DNA of 64,000 nucleotides from GCA-2693325 sp036343635 (GTDB lineage: Bacteria; Latescibacterota; UBA2968; UBA8231), in assembly GCA_036343635.1 (NCBI GenBank), contig JAYYVF010000076.1, positions 1 through 64,000 of the forward strand, read 5' to 3'. Under the pieces are notes generated by a model. That model was not told the DNA's origin and did no database searches. It saw only the letters and a program-made list of their open reading frames with translations. Positions 1-8,244 of this stretch are shown here, one piece after another. Position 1 is the first letter of the stretch, and each line of letters starts with the position of its first letter. Position numbers and translations under genes: made by a program.

Positions 1-2
1 TT

Positions 3-263
3 GAAAGAGGTAAAATTATCCCAAGTGCAAGCTTTTTGGTAGGTATCAGAAATTTGGAAAGTGGAGAGTTTGCATTTGGTCCTAATGTTTCTATCGCCGA
101 GGATGATAATAAAAATTTACAAATAAACTCGGGAATGGTAATGGCCGCGGGAAAGAATCATGCCTTTGGTAATGTTATGATTCCGGTAAATGTAGCGGTG
201 GTGGTCTTTAGATACGGCGTAAGACTAAGTCTATTGGCGGGTTTTAATTCAAGGTCCAGATGA
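3..263 (+). CDS. C-terminal fragment of an outer-membrane-type protein (5' end outside window)
   Basis: The reading frame is open from the window edge to a TGA at 261-263, so only the last 86 residues or so are visible. They hold alternating polar and hydrophobic stretches rich in Gly, Asn and aromatic residues, ending in RYGVRLSLLAGFNSRSR. That pattern is typical of the last strands of a small outer-membrane beta-barrel domain. The first visible residues, ERGKII, match the repeated hairpin motif of the next gene (RGKII), so the missing part probably carried the same repeat. A TTG at 36 could be read as a start, but the frame continues upstream, so truncation by the window is the better reading. 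Function is unknown. Confidence 0.55.
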   Translation, partial: ERGKIIPSASFLVGIRNLESGEFAFGPNVSIAEDDNKNLQINSGMVMAAGKNHAFGNVMIPVNVAVVVFRYGVRLSLLAGFNSRSR

Positions 264-359
264 AATATTTCAAATAGAATCACGATATAAGTTAAAGTTT
301 ATCTGTTTCCTCTGTTTTGTCGTTTTACTGCCCTTAGACCTGCATAGTTAGGATTTTCA

Positions 360-1610
360 ATGGAAATCTTAGTTTTGCTCTTTTATTTATTGTATTTTAG
401 TGAGCGTCGAAATGTTGAAGTTGTACAACCGGAAGTGCCTTCTTGGGAGATCCCGATAATCTCAGAGGACGTAATTTATCTCAGGAGTGGGGACGTACAA
501 AGAGGTAAAATTATCGAAGTTGTTCAACCCAAACCCTTTGACGTTGGAATCCACCTTAAAGATGGTTTAGTGATAAACGGTACGATCCTTGAAACAGTAT
601 TAGGCCCCGAAGTCAAAATCAAAATACGAACAAGTGAAGGTGTGCCATTTACTTATAGCCATAAATTAATAGATAAGATCGTAAAGAAAAGAAGAGGTTC
701 TGCGGGAGAAAATGATTTTGATGACGTTGTTGTTCTAAAAAATGGAGAGGAGCGAAAGGGTTTCATAAAGGAATTAATTTTAGGTAAAGATCCGACTATT
801 AAAATTATGACAAACGAAAAAAAATTAATTCCTTATATGTTTTCCGAGATAGATGATATTCGAAGCGATAGCAGAATTGTTATTAAGACAAGTGATGAAA
901 AAGTATTTTCATATAGTTTTGAACAGGTTGAAAGTGTAAGCTACGAAGTAAACAATTTGTTAATTGATTCACTGCCAGTTAAAGCGGAAGTACACCTAAA
1001 AAATGACATTTCTGTACGTCGAGGCGAAATTATGGGAGTAGTATCCGGAGGAATCTGGTTCAGGCCTCCTTTCCCCAAAAATGAGTATCTAATAAAATTC
1101 CACCAAATAGAAAAAATTATTGGACAAAGACATCAATTTTCGACACCTGAAGGTCAAATTTCGATGATAGATGGAGATCAAATTTTTCTGAGGGATGGTG
1201 GTGGGACTTTAATCGGCCAATTTGAAGGGCAAGATGAATTTGGAGCGGTTCAATTGAACCAAAATGACAGTTCACAATGGGTAGATGCCGATGCCATAAA
1301 GTTTATTGTACTTTCGACAAGTAACGGTTTTTTAGGCCCTATTTATATGAAAAACGATGGTGATTTTTATATACATCTTAAAGATGGTAGTGGTGTACGG
1401 GGTAAGATTGTTAAAAAATATCAAAACGGGAATATAAAGCTTTTAATGTCGGATGGTGCTATCGTCGTCAATTATTCTGACATGATTAGATCAGGGGTGC
1501 ATTCACAGGTAGTTAAAAATATAAATAAGCCTAAAGCAATTAAACCCAATAAAATTGTTTTATCAATACTGGGTGGAATAGGTCTTTCTATTTTTCGCCT
1601 AAAAAAGTAG
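360..1610 (+). CDS. Repeat-containing hypothetical protein (six 'L+DG..RG.I' hairpins)
   Basis: A 416-residue protein of unknown function. It contains at least six copies of a short beta-hairpin motif of the form hydrophobic-x-L-K/R-D/N-G-x-x-x-x-G-x-I, near residues 37-52, 62-77, 121-137, 200-216, 273-289 and 336-351. Similar motifs occur in FCB-group envelope proteins as units of small beta-rich domains; that link is from memory of the family style. The N-terminus is short and hydrophobic (MEILVLLFYLLYFS) and may be a weak signal or anchor. A second hydrophobic stretch, IVLSILGGIGLSIF, lies just before the basic C-terminus. The ATG at 360 is preceded in frame by a TAG, so no longer start is possible. 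The upstream partial gene carries the same motif. Confidence 0.7.
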   Translation: MEILVLLFYLLYFSERRNVEVVQPEVPSWEIPIISEDVIYLRSGDVQRGKIIEVVQPKPFDVGIHLKDGLVINGTILETVLGPEVKIKIRTSEGVPFTYSHKLIDKIVKKRRGSAGENDFDDVVVLKNGEERKGFIKELILGKDPTIKIMTNEKKLIPYMFSEIDDIRSDSRIVIKTSDEKVFSYSFEQVESVSYEVNNLLIDSLPVKAEVHLKNDISVRRGEIMGVVSGGIWFRPPFPKNEYLIKFHQIEKIIGQRHQFSTPEGQISMIDGDQIFLRDGGGTLIGQFEGQDEFGAVQLNQNDSSQWVDADAIKFIVLSTSNGFLGPIYMKNDGDFYIHLKDGSGVRGKIVKKYQNGNIKLLMSDGAIVVNYSDMIRSGVHSQVVKNINKPKAIKPNKIVLSILGGIGLSIFRLKK

Positions 1611-1638
1611 GGAGACTCTTGTATTTAAGAGCCTCCCT
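1600..1638 (-). terminator. Rho-independent terminator downstream of tRNA-Tyr
   Basis: Arms 1609-1620 and 1627-1638 pair over 12 bases with one G-U, with a 6-base loop. Read on the minus strand the hairpin is followed by a six-T run (complement of the A run 1601-1606). It lies 6 bases beyond the encoded CCA of the tRNA. It overlaps the stop codon of the plus-strand gene, so the same DNA serves two roles. No T run follows on the plus strand. Confidence 0.7.
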
Positions 1639-1643
1639 AAAGA

Positions 1644-1728
1644 TGGTGGGGGGAGCAGGATTCGAACCTACGAAGTCTAAGACAACAGATTTACAGTCTG
1701 CCCCGTTTGACCGCTTCGGTATCCCCCC
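1644..1728 (-). tRNA. tRNA-Tyr (anticodon GTA), CCA encoded
   Basis: On the minus strand the acceptor arm GGGGGGA (from 1728) pairs with TCCCCCC (1654-1648), followed by discriminator A and an encoded CCA (1646-1644). The anticodon loop reads CTGTAAAT, giving anticodon GTA. The T-loop is the usual GTTCGAATC. A long variable arm follows the anticodon stem, as expected for bacterial tRNA-Tyr (class II). Total length is 85 bases with CCA. It lies just downstream of the sigma factor gene on the same strand and ends in its own terminator. Confidence 0.95.
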
Positions 1729-1758
1729 AATACCCCAAGAATGGAATGCTATTTTGGA

Positions 1759-2607
1759 CTAAACTTCCGCGGTCAAGCTTTCGAGTTGCTTATTGCGTGA
1801 AGGATGACGCAATTTACTCAAAGCCCGTTCTTTGAGTTGCCTAATGCGCTCTCGCGTAAGACTCATCATGTCACCGATTTCTTCCAAGGTCAATGCTTCA
1901 TTACCATCAAGGCCGAAGTAGAGCCGTATGATTCGCAATTCGCGTTCATCAAGGGTATTGAGTGCATTTTCTAATTGGACACGTGCAGATTCTCTCAGAA
2001 TATCGGCATCAGGTGACTCAAGCGACTGATCGGGAAGGGTGTTCATTAAACTGCGCTCATCATCATCGGTAAACGATTCGTCCAAGGAGGTAACGGAGCG
2101 AGCGCTTAATATTGTCTCCAAAACCTCTTCGGCAGGTACGTCCAATTCTTGTGCAATCTCTTCTATGTCCGGATCACCCTCCCTATCTTGCCCTAGCTTT
2201 CTTGAAGCTTTGGAAATATCTTTAAGAAGACTGACTTTGTTGAGGGGCAATCTCACAGTTCGAACATGTTCTGCAAGAGTTTGCAGGATAGATTGACGAA
2301 TCCACCAGACGGCATACGAAATGAACTTGTAGCCCTTGGTTCCATCAAACCGATCCGCTGCGGTAATCAGGCCTAAATTGCCAGCACTAATCAAATCAGA
2401 CAAAGATAGACCGCGATTTTGGTACTTTTTGGCAACGTCAACAACGAAACGCAAGTTTGAACGAATCATTTCGTCGCGTGCCCGATCGTCCCCGTTTTTT
2501 ATCTGTTCAGCCAGTTCAACTTCGCGTTCTCGGCTAAGGGGAGTAGACTCAGCAATATCATCGAAGTAGAGACGTAAGGTGCTCTCTTCGTCATGCAGAT
2601 TCTGCAT
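1759..2607 (-). CDS. rpoD: RNA polymerase primary sigma factor, short RpoD type
   Basis: A 282-residue sigma-70 factor that directs RNA polymerase to housekeeping promoters. Region 1.2 covers about residues 8-40. Region 2, with the RFVVDVAKKYQNRG core and the YAVWWIRQSI -10-binding helix, covers about 45-118. Region 3 covers about 122-200 and region 4 about 210-265, ending in the helix-turn-helix LTRERIRQLKERALSKLR. Region 1.1 and the long non-conserved insert of enterobacterial RpoD are absent, as in the ~290-residue primary sigmas of Bacteroidetes and relatives. A clear Shine-Dalgarno (GAGGAAA) precedes the ATG, and a sigma-70-like promoter lies about 50 bases upstream. An alternative group 2 sigma is possible, but the full region set favours the primary factor. 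Confidence 0.9.
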   Translation of the reverse strand: MQNLHDEESTLRLYFDDIAESTPLSREREVELAEQIKNGDDRARDEMIRSNLRFVVDVAKKYQNRGLSLSDLISAGNLGLITAADRFDGTKGYKFISYAVWWIRQSILQTLAEHVRTVRLPLNKVSLLKDISKASRKLGQDREGDPDIEEIAQELDVPAEEVLETILSARSVTSLDESFTDDDERSLMNTLPDQSLESPDADILRESARVQLENALNTLDERELRIIRLYFGLDGNEALTLEEIGDMMSLTRERIRQLKERALSKLRHPSRNKQLESLTAEV

Positions 2608-2655
2608 ATATTTCCTCGCAAATTGAAATTATGATATTTAGGGGTAAACAGAAGT

Positions 2656-2684
2656 ATAGTACAATAGATTCCTGTTTTGGTCAA
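2656..2684 (-). promoter_or_regulatory. Sigma-70-type promoter of the sigma factor gene
   Basis: On the minus strand a TTGACC -35 (complement of 2679-2684) and a TACTAT -10 (complement of 2656-2661) are separated by exactly 17 bases. The -35 matches consensus at 5 of 6 positions and the -10 at 4 of 6. The expected start is near 2649, giving a leader of about 40 bases before the ATG at 2607. This is one of the few promoters in the window with both boxes readable. Confidence 0.65.
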
Positions 2685-3076
2685 CACATATTTGTATGAA
2701 GCGTTATTTTTTTTCGAATAGTATAATACTTTAAACCTCTAATATCTTGTGAGAGGATTGTATTTTACTATTATGGGAGAACAAATATCTATCGTTTTTC
2801 CACATTATCTAAGTTGTTTCTAAGATTTAATTTAAGTTGTATATTACTGAATAACAACAATATACAATTAAAATATAAGTTATAAATTAAGCTGATAGTG
2901 TTTAGTTGACTCTAAGTAATTATTAAATAATTTGGTATGTAGCTAACACGGTCATAGAATCTCAAATTTCGATCCAACGAGATGGACCGAAAATGTTTGT
3001 CATTTCAACTACTGTGTATATATCGCCAATATTACTTGTGTCTTGAGTATATTGTTATGCCGGTTGCCTGTTCACA
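2685..3076. other. AT-rich intergenic region without a recognisable gene
   Basis: About 390 bases between the sigma factor promoter and the end of the amidohydrolase gene. The sequence is AT-rich, with stop codons in all frames and no ORF of useful length. No tRNA fold, strong hairpin or repeat was seen. A TTGACT near 2906 could be a -35 element but has no convincing partner or downstream plus-strand gene. Confidence 0.5.
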
Positions 3077-4237
3077 CTATTCTACTTGTTTGTAGTCGCC
3101 CAAGTCTTCCCATTCTGGCCTACTTCGCCCATTTACGTCCCATAAGATTTGGCCAGCGCGTAACGTCATTTCACAATCCAAGCTTTGAGTACCGGTAAGT
3201 TTGGCACCTCCTGAATCTACAAATCCAAAATTACCCTCACTTAATTTTAACACCGTCACGTCAGCTTCTGCTCCAATACTCATGTGCCCAAGTCCGGAGC
3301 GCCGTATTACTTCAGCTGGGCGTTGAGTAGAACGATATATTACTTCATTTATAGACATACCCATCGCTAAGAATTTCGACATTGTTGCGGGCATAGTTGC
3401 ATTTGGGCGCATGCGGCTGCTTTTGTGAAGATCTGTACTGATTGTGTCTGGAGGAAAATCTTGTTCCATCGCTCGAACAGCTATGCGAAACCAAAAAGAT
3501 CCTCCTCCATGTCCAGTGTCAAAAATAATTCCTCTAGAGCGAGCCTCACGTACATATTCATTAATAATTTTATCCTCGTTGAGAAGTGGGATATGTTGTG
3601 CATAAAGATGGGTATGTATATCCCCTGGACTTAGGCGTTCAAGCAATTCCTGATAAGTCCTAGTGGGTTGAGGAGCGAAGTCGATCATTGCTATGGAGTT
3701 GCTTAGTCGGGCAGCTTCGATGGCGCCACCAGCTGATTCCCAGCCAGGACCACCAAAATGGGCAGACTTAGATCCGATTATGTCGTCCGGATGTTCTCGA
3801 ATAATATCTGCACAGGGGATAGGGTCCATTTCGGAAATATCTTGTTCTGGAGCGCCAGTCATTCCAGCACCGACGATATTTATTAATGCAAGTACGCGTG
3901 TTTGAGATCTATCGATTATGGTTTTCTTAAAATCTATAAAGTCTTTCCAGCCCGAACCGCCTGTGTCCACAACAGTAGTAACTCCATGTGGCAATGAATG
4001 TTGATCTGGGAAGAGCCAGCCGTCGAATCCTCCATAAGCGTGTACATGAATGTCAATTAATCCGGGAGTAACTATGAGACCACCCACGTCAACGTTTTTC
4101 TTCGCATTAGATTCAATTTTGGGTTCGATAGCAACAATGACTCCGTCTTTGATTGCCACATCCATTACAGAATCTATTTTATTTTTTGGATCAATAATGC
4201 GTCCTCCGCAGAGTAGCACATCGTAATTTTCCGCCAT
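3077..4237 (-). CDS. Amidohydrolase/deacetylase family metallohydrolase
   Basis: A 386-residue cytoplasmic TIM-barrel hydrolase of the amidohydrolase superfamily (dihydroorotase/deacetylase branch). The metal-binding pattern is intact: HVH at residues 64-66, a candidate carboxylated Lys in GSKSAH (K157), HTH at 208-210, a His in DTGHG (H243) and an Asp in STDLH (D269). The N-terminal beta domain starts with YDVLLCGGRIIDP and is completed by the C-terminal strand around ADVTVLKL, as in related enzymes. The substrate cannot be read from sequence; N-acyl amino acids, cyclic amides or sugar-acid derivatives are possible. It is divergently transcribed from malate dehydrogenase across a 153-base region containing an inverted repeat. 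No signal peptide is seen. Confidence 0.85.
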   Translation of the reverse strand: MAENYDVLLCGGRIIDPKNKIDSVMDVAIKDGVIVAIEPKIESNAKKNVDVGGLIVTPGLIDIHVHAYGGFDGWLFPDQHSLPHGVTTVVDTGGSGWKDFIDFKKTIIDRSQTRVLALINIVGAGMTGAPEQDISEMDPIPCADIIREHPDDIIGSKSAHFGGPGWESAGGAIEAARLSNSIAMIDFAPQPTRTYQELLERLSPGDIHTHLYAQHIPLLNEDKIINEYVREARSRGIIFDTGHGGGSFWFRIAVRAMEQDFPPDTISTDLHKSSRMRPNATMPATMSKFLAMGMSINEVIYRSTQRPAEVIRRSGLGHMSIGAEADVTVLKLSEGNFGFVDSGGAKLTGTQSLDCEMTLRAGQILWDVNGRSRPEWEDLGDYKQVE

Positions 4238-4285
4238 TAGGGAGTCCTTTCAGCTATCTATGTTTTTTACGTTATCCACTGTATA

Positions 4286-4311
4286 TTGCTTAAAACAATA
4301 TTATTAAGCAA
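4286..4311. promoter_or_regulatory. Inverted repeat in divergent promoter region
   Basis: TTGCTTAA at 4286-4293 and its exact reverse complement TTAAGCAA at 4304-4311 are separated by 10 bases. The site lies between the divergent amidohydrolase and malate dehydrogenase genes. It has the size and position of a dimeric repressor operator, but it is AT-rich and could occur by chance. No T run follows, so a terminator is unlikely. Confidence 0.3.
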
Positions 4312-4390
4312 ATTCTACTGATTAAGTAAATAAAATATTACCAAAGACAATCGATAAATTAGATGGTAAATCATTAAGGAGAATAAGAAA

Positions 4391-5380
4391 ATGCCTCGGA
4401 GAGTAAAAGTGGCCGTAACTGGAGCGGCAGGTCAAATCGGATATGCTCTCTTGCCACGTTTGGCATCTGGTTCAGTTTTTGGTCCCGAAGTTCAGGTGTC
4501 TCTTAGTCTTTTGGAGATTACTCCCGCGCTAGAGGCACTTGAGGGCGTTGTTATGGAATTAGATGATTGTGCGTTCCCTCTTTTGGAATCTATTGAAATT
4601 ACTGACAATCCTGACGTAGCGTTTGATGGTGTGAATTGGGGACTTCTTGTAGGGTCAAAACCTCGCGGGAAAGGTATGGAGAGAGGAGATTTGATTCGAG
4701 AAAATGGTCCTATCTTTGTTGGCCAAGGAAATGCTCTAGCTAAAGCTGCTTCTGATGTTCAGGTCCTTGTTGTGGGTAATCCTGCAAATACCAATTGTTT
4801 GATAGCAATGCATAATGCACAAGCGGGCGGTGTACCCACGAACCGCTTTCACGCTATGACGCGCTTAGATCAGAACCGTGCCCAGGCTCAATTAGCCAAA
4901 AAAGCTGGAGTGCCAGTTGCGCAGGTTAATAATATGATAATTTGGGGTAATCACAGTGCCACTCAGTATCCTGATGCCGAAAATGCAAAAATTAATGGAC
5001 GTCCAGTACCTGATGTTATCGGGCACGTTTCTTGGTTACAAGACGATTTTATAAAAATAGTTCAACAGCGGGGTGCAGAGGTTATCAGTGCTAGAGGACT
5101 ATCCTCCGCGGCTTCAGCTGCCAATGCGGCATTAGACCACGTTGTGAGTATGGAAAACGCAACTCCTGATGGAGAATTCTTTTCTTCTGGTATTTATTCG
5201 GACGGTAGTTACGGCATAGAAGAAGGTCTAATATTTTCTTTTCCTATTCGAAGCCACGGTGATGGTGATTGGGAAATCGTGCAGGGGCTTGAATTAAGTT
5301 CTTTCGCTAAGGAAAAGCTTGTTGCGACCCAAAACGAGCTACAGGAAGAGAGAGCCGTCATAGCAGATTTGTTAAATTGA
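4391..5380 (+). CDS. mdh: Malate dehydrogenase (NAD-dependent, type 2)
   Basis: A 329-residue cytoplasmic enzyme interconverting malate and oxaloacetate with NAD in the TCA cycle. The Rossmann dinucleotide motif TGAAGQIGYAL lies at residues 10-20. Substrate-binding arginines are in GSKPRGKGMERGD (R92 and R98). The catalytic pair is D160 in TRLDQNRA and H188 in IWGNHSATQYPD. The length and the N-terminal TGAAGQI...LLPRLASG pattern match the 320-330-residue MDH group related to chloroplast and cytosolic enzymes, not the shorter LDH-like MDH. The ATG has a good Shine-Dalgarno (AAGGAG) and the gene ends in a strong terminator, so it is probably monocistronic. Confidence 0.95.
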   Translation: MPRRVKVAVTGAAGQIGYALLPRLASGSVFGPEVQVSLSLLEITPALEALEGVVMELDDCAFPLLESIEITDNPDVAFDGVNWGLLVGSKPRGKGMERGDLIRENGPIFVGQGNALAKAASDVQVLVVGNPANTNCLIAMHNAQAGGVPTNRFHAMTRLDQNRAQAQLAKKAGVPVAQVNNMIIWGNHSATQYPDAENAKINGRPVPDVIGHVSWLQDDFIKIVQQRGAEVISARGLSSAASAANAALDHVVSMENATPDGEFFSSGIYSDGSYGIEEGLIFSFPIRSHGDGDWEIVQGLELSSFAKEKLVATQNELQEERAVIADLLN

Positions 5381-5429
5381 GCTCATAAAAAAATTCATTT
5401 TCGTTGTCTGAACGATTCAAAAAATGTTT

Positions 5430-5473
5430 TCCCCGGGTCGAGCGAAGCGTCTTGTCCCGGGGATTATTTTTTT
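5430..5473 (+). terminator. Rho-independent terminator after mdh
   Basis: TCCCCGGG at 5430-5437 pairs perfectly with CCCGGGGA at 5456-5463. After TTA a run of seven T follows at 5467-5473. It sits 50 bases beyond the mdh stop codon and separates mdh from the methyltransferase operon. Confidence 0.9.
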
Positions 5474-5560
5474 GCATACATGTCCCGTTAAAGTATCATT
5501 TCACCGATAGATCTATGGGTTTTTTCTGTTTGGCGTTTCTCTTTGATAATTTAGGTTTTT

Positions 5561-6328
5561 ATGAACGAGTATGATCCGCAATGGTACGATCTCTATTTCA
5601 ATGGCGTCGAGGGAGACGTAGAATTTTATTTGGGTGAGGCACAGGACGGTCGGGGTCCTACGTTGGAAATAGGTTGTGGGACGGGAAGAATCTTGATCCC
5701 ACTTGCCCGAGAAGCTGGTGTTCCTGTTACAGGCTTAGATATAAGTAAACCTTTACTTAAAGTTGCTTTGGCTAAGTTGAAACTGGAATCCGATGCAGTC
5801 CAAGAAAGATCTAAAATTGTAGAAGGTGATATGCGTGATTTTGACTTAGGTGAGACCTTCGCCACAGTGATATTACCATACAGGACCTTTCAACATCTTT
5901 TGACGCCTGTAGATCAATTATCGGCGTTAAAGGAGATACGTCGTCACTTGGGAAAAAATGGACGGCTGGTATTCAATATTTTCGAACCGACTGACGAGAT
6001 TCAACGGCATGGTTGGTCCACTCCGCTTAGATTAGACGCTGAAGTGATTGATTCTTCTAAGGATGAAATGGTAAGTGTTTACTTCAGTCGTTTATGTGAC
6101 CCACAAACCCAATTAATGGAGCAATCGTTTATTTTTGAAAGATGGGATAACTCTGGTAAATCTAAAGGACGTTATATTCAAAATCTTTCCCTCAGGTGGT
6201 CGACAGAGTGGGAAATGCGTCACGTGTTTAATTTAACAGGTTTTTCGGTGGTTGCTTTCTATGGGGACTTTGGGGGTAATCCCTATCCGGGATTTGGGGA
6301 ACAGATATGGGTCTTGGAGGCAGATTGA
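5561..6328 (+). CDS. Class I SAM-dependent methyltransferase
   Basis: A 255-residue cytoplasmic methyltransferase. SAM-binding motif I is LEIGCGTGR at residues 35-43, followed by the acidic post-I strand GLDIS (about 58-62) and GDMRDF (about residue 89), which places the adenine. A C-terminal beta sheet, typical of small-molecule methyltransferases, follows. The acceptor substrate cannot be inferred. It is the first gene of an apparent operon with the HAD hydrolase (22-base overlap) and alanine racemase (3-base gap). The shared transcript is supported by spacing only; no functional link is obvious. Confidence 0.85.
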   Translation: MNEYDPQWYDLYFNGVEGDVEFYLGEAQDGRGPTLEIGCGTGRILIPLAREAGVPVTGLDISKPLLKVALAKLKLESDAVQERSKIVEGDMRDFDLGETFATVILPYRTFQHLLTPVDQLSALKEIRRHLGKNGRLVFNIFEPTDEIQRHGWSTPLRLDAEVIDSSKDEMVSVYFSRLCDPQTQLMEQSFIFERWDNSGKSKGRYIQNLSLRWSTEWEMRHVFNLTGFSVVAFYGDFGGNPYPGFGEQIWVLEAD

Positions 6329-6990
6329 GACATAGTAGATACGTGATCTGGGATTGGAATGGGACTCTGTTAGATGACATGTGGTTAACGTTAAGGGTCA
6401 CAAACTCTCTCCTTGCAGATAGAGGACTGAGTCTCTTGGATAGAGAAACCTATCGTGAGGTTTTTGGTTTTCCGTTGGTCGATTATTATAGGAGGATAGG
6501 TTTAGACCTTGATAAAGAGTCCTTTAAGGAATTGTCAAGAGAGTGGAATCTACTTTATGAGACGGAGAGAGAAGGGTGCTCTTTATTCTTGGGTATTGGC
6601 AATTTAATAGAATCTTTGTGGTTAGATGGTTGGGGGCAGTGCGTAGTGTCTGCATACGAGGAGAAAAAATTAAAAGAGCTAATAGGGTTTCATGGATTAT
6701 GCAGATTTTTCTCTGAGATCTGTGGATTGGACAACGATGAGGGGTTTGGTAAAATTGAGCTAGGCCTCAAATTTGTGGAAAATTTTTATCAGAAAATTGA
6801 CCTCGATACGACCGTATATGTAGGGGATACTGTTCATGATGCAGAGGTAGCTAGAGCAATGAAGGTTGAGTGCCTACTTGTCTCATATGGTCATCAAAGT
6901 CGCTGTCGATTGGAAGCGACTGGCTTTAATGTGGTAAATAATACTAAGGAACTGTTTAATAAATTACAAAGCTGGCAAAAAGAGAGTTAG
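6307..6990 (+). CDS. HAD-superfamily hydrolase (phosphoglycolate-phosphatase-like)
   Basis: A 227-residue haloacid-dehalogenase-type phosphatase. Motif I is DWNGTLLDD with nucleophile D16. The position of the usual second Asp (DxD) is Asn here (N18), a variant I recall from a recognised subgroup of HAD proteins. A conserved Lys lies in GFGKIEL and motif IV is VYVGDTVHDAEVA, with the metal-binding Asp residues. A helical cap sits between motifs I and II, as in the Gph/PGMB group. The ATG at 6307 overlaps the upstream gene by 22 bases and has GGGGAA before it; a GTG at 6343 is a possible later start. The substrate is unknown. Confidence 0.85.
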   Translation: MGLGGRLRHSRYVIWDWNGTLLDDMWLTLRVTNSLLADRGLSLLDRETYREVFGFPLVDYYRRIGLDLDKESFKELSREWNLLYETEREGCSLFLGIGNLIESLWLDGWGQCVVSAYEEKKLKELIGFHGLCRFFSEICGLDNDEGFGKIELGLKFVENFYQKIDLDTTVYVGDTVHDAEVARAMKVECLLVSYGHQSRCRLEATGFNVVNNTKELFNKLQSWQKES

Positions 6991-6993
6991 GCC

Positions 6994-8160
6994 GTGACTA
7001 GTGATAAATTAAAATCCTGGTGTGAGATAGATGAGAAAGCCCTGGATTCTAATGTTAAAAGTATACGTAGTTTATTAGCACCGACTACAAAACTGGGTAT
7101 TGTGGTGAAAAGCAATGCATACGGGCACGGGCTTGATTTATGTGCTAAGATATTTGAACGTGCGGCTGTTGATTGGCTTATAGTCAATAGTGTGCAGGAG
7201 GCTACGGCACTTCGTGCTAGTGGTATTAAGTTGCCAGTTTATATCTGCGTTCAAGTTTTGCCTGAGGAAGTAGATGAAGCAGCAGCAAGTGAAGCCAGAG
7301 TTGTAGTGTGCGATAAAGAAGTAGTATCTAAGCTTGCTGTCATTGGGAGAGCCCAGAACCGTCCGATACCTTGTCATGTGAAATTAGAGACAGGAACGCA
7401 TAGGCAGGGTTTAGATTTGGAATCAGCCGTAGATATGGCCAAATTCATCTTTAATGAACCCGGGCTTTATTTAGAAGGACTTACAACACACTTAGCTGAT
7501 AGTGAAGACACCAGTAACCATGGCTTTACGGATGGTCAACATCAACGTTTAGAAGAAGTAGTTGAGATATTACGAGAGTCGGGTGTAACTCTACCTATGG
7601 TTCATTCTGCAAGTTCTGCTACGACTTTACTTCGTAAGGATCTACATGGAGATATAGTAAGGGTCGGTATTGCGGCCTACGGCTTATGGCCATCAAGTGA
7701 AGTTTCTTCAAGTTTTCAAAAACTTTCTTCTGTAGCTACAAAGGAAAAAAGTTTGCTTCCTGCTTTAAAGTGGAAGGCTAGAATTTCACAAATTAAAGAA
7801 ATTGATTCAGGAAATTCCATAGGCTACGGTCGTACATTTGTAGCTAAAAGTAGAATGCGTATCGGTATAATACCTGTTGGTTATTACGAAGGTTATGATA
7901 GGCGTTTGTCAAATATTGGTTACGTATTGATCGAGGGGGAAAAGGCACAGGTTTGCGGACGCGTTTGTATGAATATGTTCATGGTAGATCTAACTAATTT
8001 ACCCCGCGTTAAAGTGGGTTGTATAGCGACATTACTCGGAGCAGAGGACGGTGCTAATGTCAGTGCCGAGGTTTGGGCGGACTGGCTTGGGACGATAAAT
8101 TATGAAGTTGTTAGTAGAATAAACCCTGAACTACCGCGCTTGAGTTTGTTATTAGAGTAG
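6994..8160 (+). CDS. alr: Alanine racemase
   Basis: A 388-residue PLP enzyme making D-alanine for peptidoglycan. The PLP lysine lies in VVKSNAYGHG (K39) and the opposite catalytic base is the Tyr in SIGYGRTF (Y278). The barrel residue R137 in THRQG and the C-terminal motif CGRVCMNMFMVD are also typical. The start is GTG, three bases after the HAD stop, consistent with translational coupling. The overall length fits the family. Because it is grouped with a methyltransferase and a phosphatase rather than cell-wall genes, a broader amino acid racemase role cannot be ruled out. Confidence 0.92.
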   Translation: MTSDKLKSWCEIDEKALDSNVKSIRSLLAPTTKLGIVVKSNAYGHGLDLCAKIFERAAVDWLIVNSVQEATALRASGIKLPVYICVQVLPEEVDEAAASEARVVVCDKEVVSKLAVIGRAQNRPIPCHVKLETGTHRQGLDLESAVDMAKFIFNEPGLYLEGLTTHLADSEDTSNHGFTDGQHQRLEEVVEILRESGVTLPMVHSASSATTLLRKDLHGDIVRVGIAAYGLWPSSEVSSSFQKLSSVATKEKSLLPALKWKARISQIKEIDSGNSIGYGRTFVAKSRMRIGIIPVGYYEGYDRRLSNIGYVLIEGEKAQVCGRVCMNMFMVDLTNLPRVKVGCIATLLGAEDGANVSAEVWADWLGTINYEVVSRINPELPRLSLLLE

Positions 8161-8244
8161 ATTGCATTAAAGACGGACTATAGGTTTTACAATCTGTTTG
8201 TAAATAATGAGCTATAAAGGGTGTATATTACAGGAAAATATTGA

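Noticed and set aside
6307..6990. Inactive HAD enzyme because motif I has Asn in the second position
   Set aside because: The DWNGT variant is a known recurrent form and the other motifs are intact.
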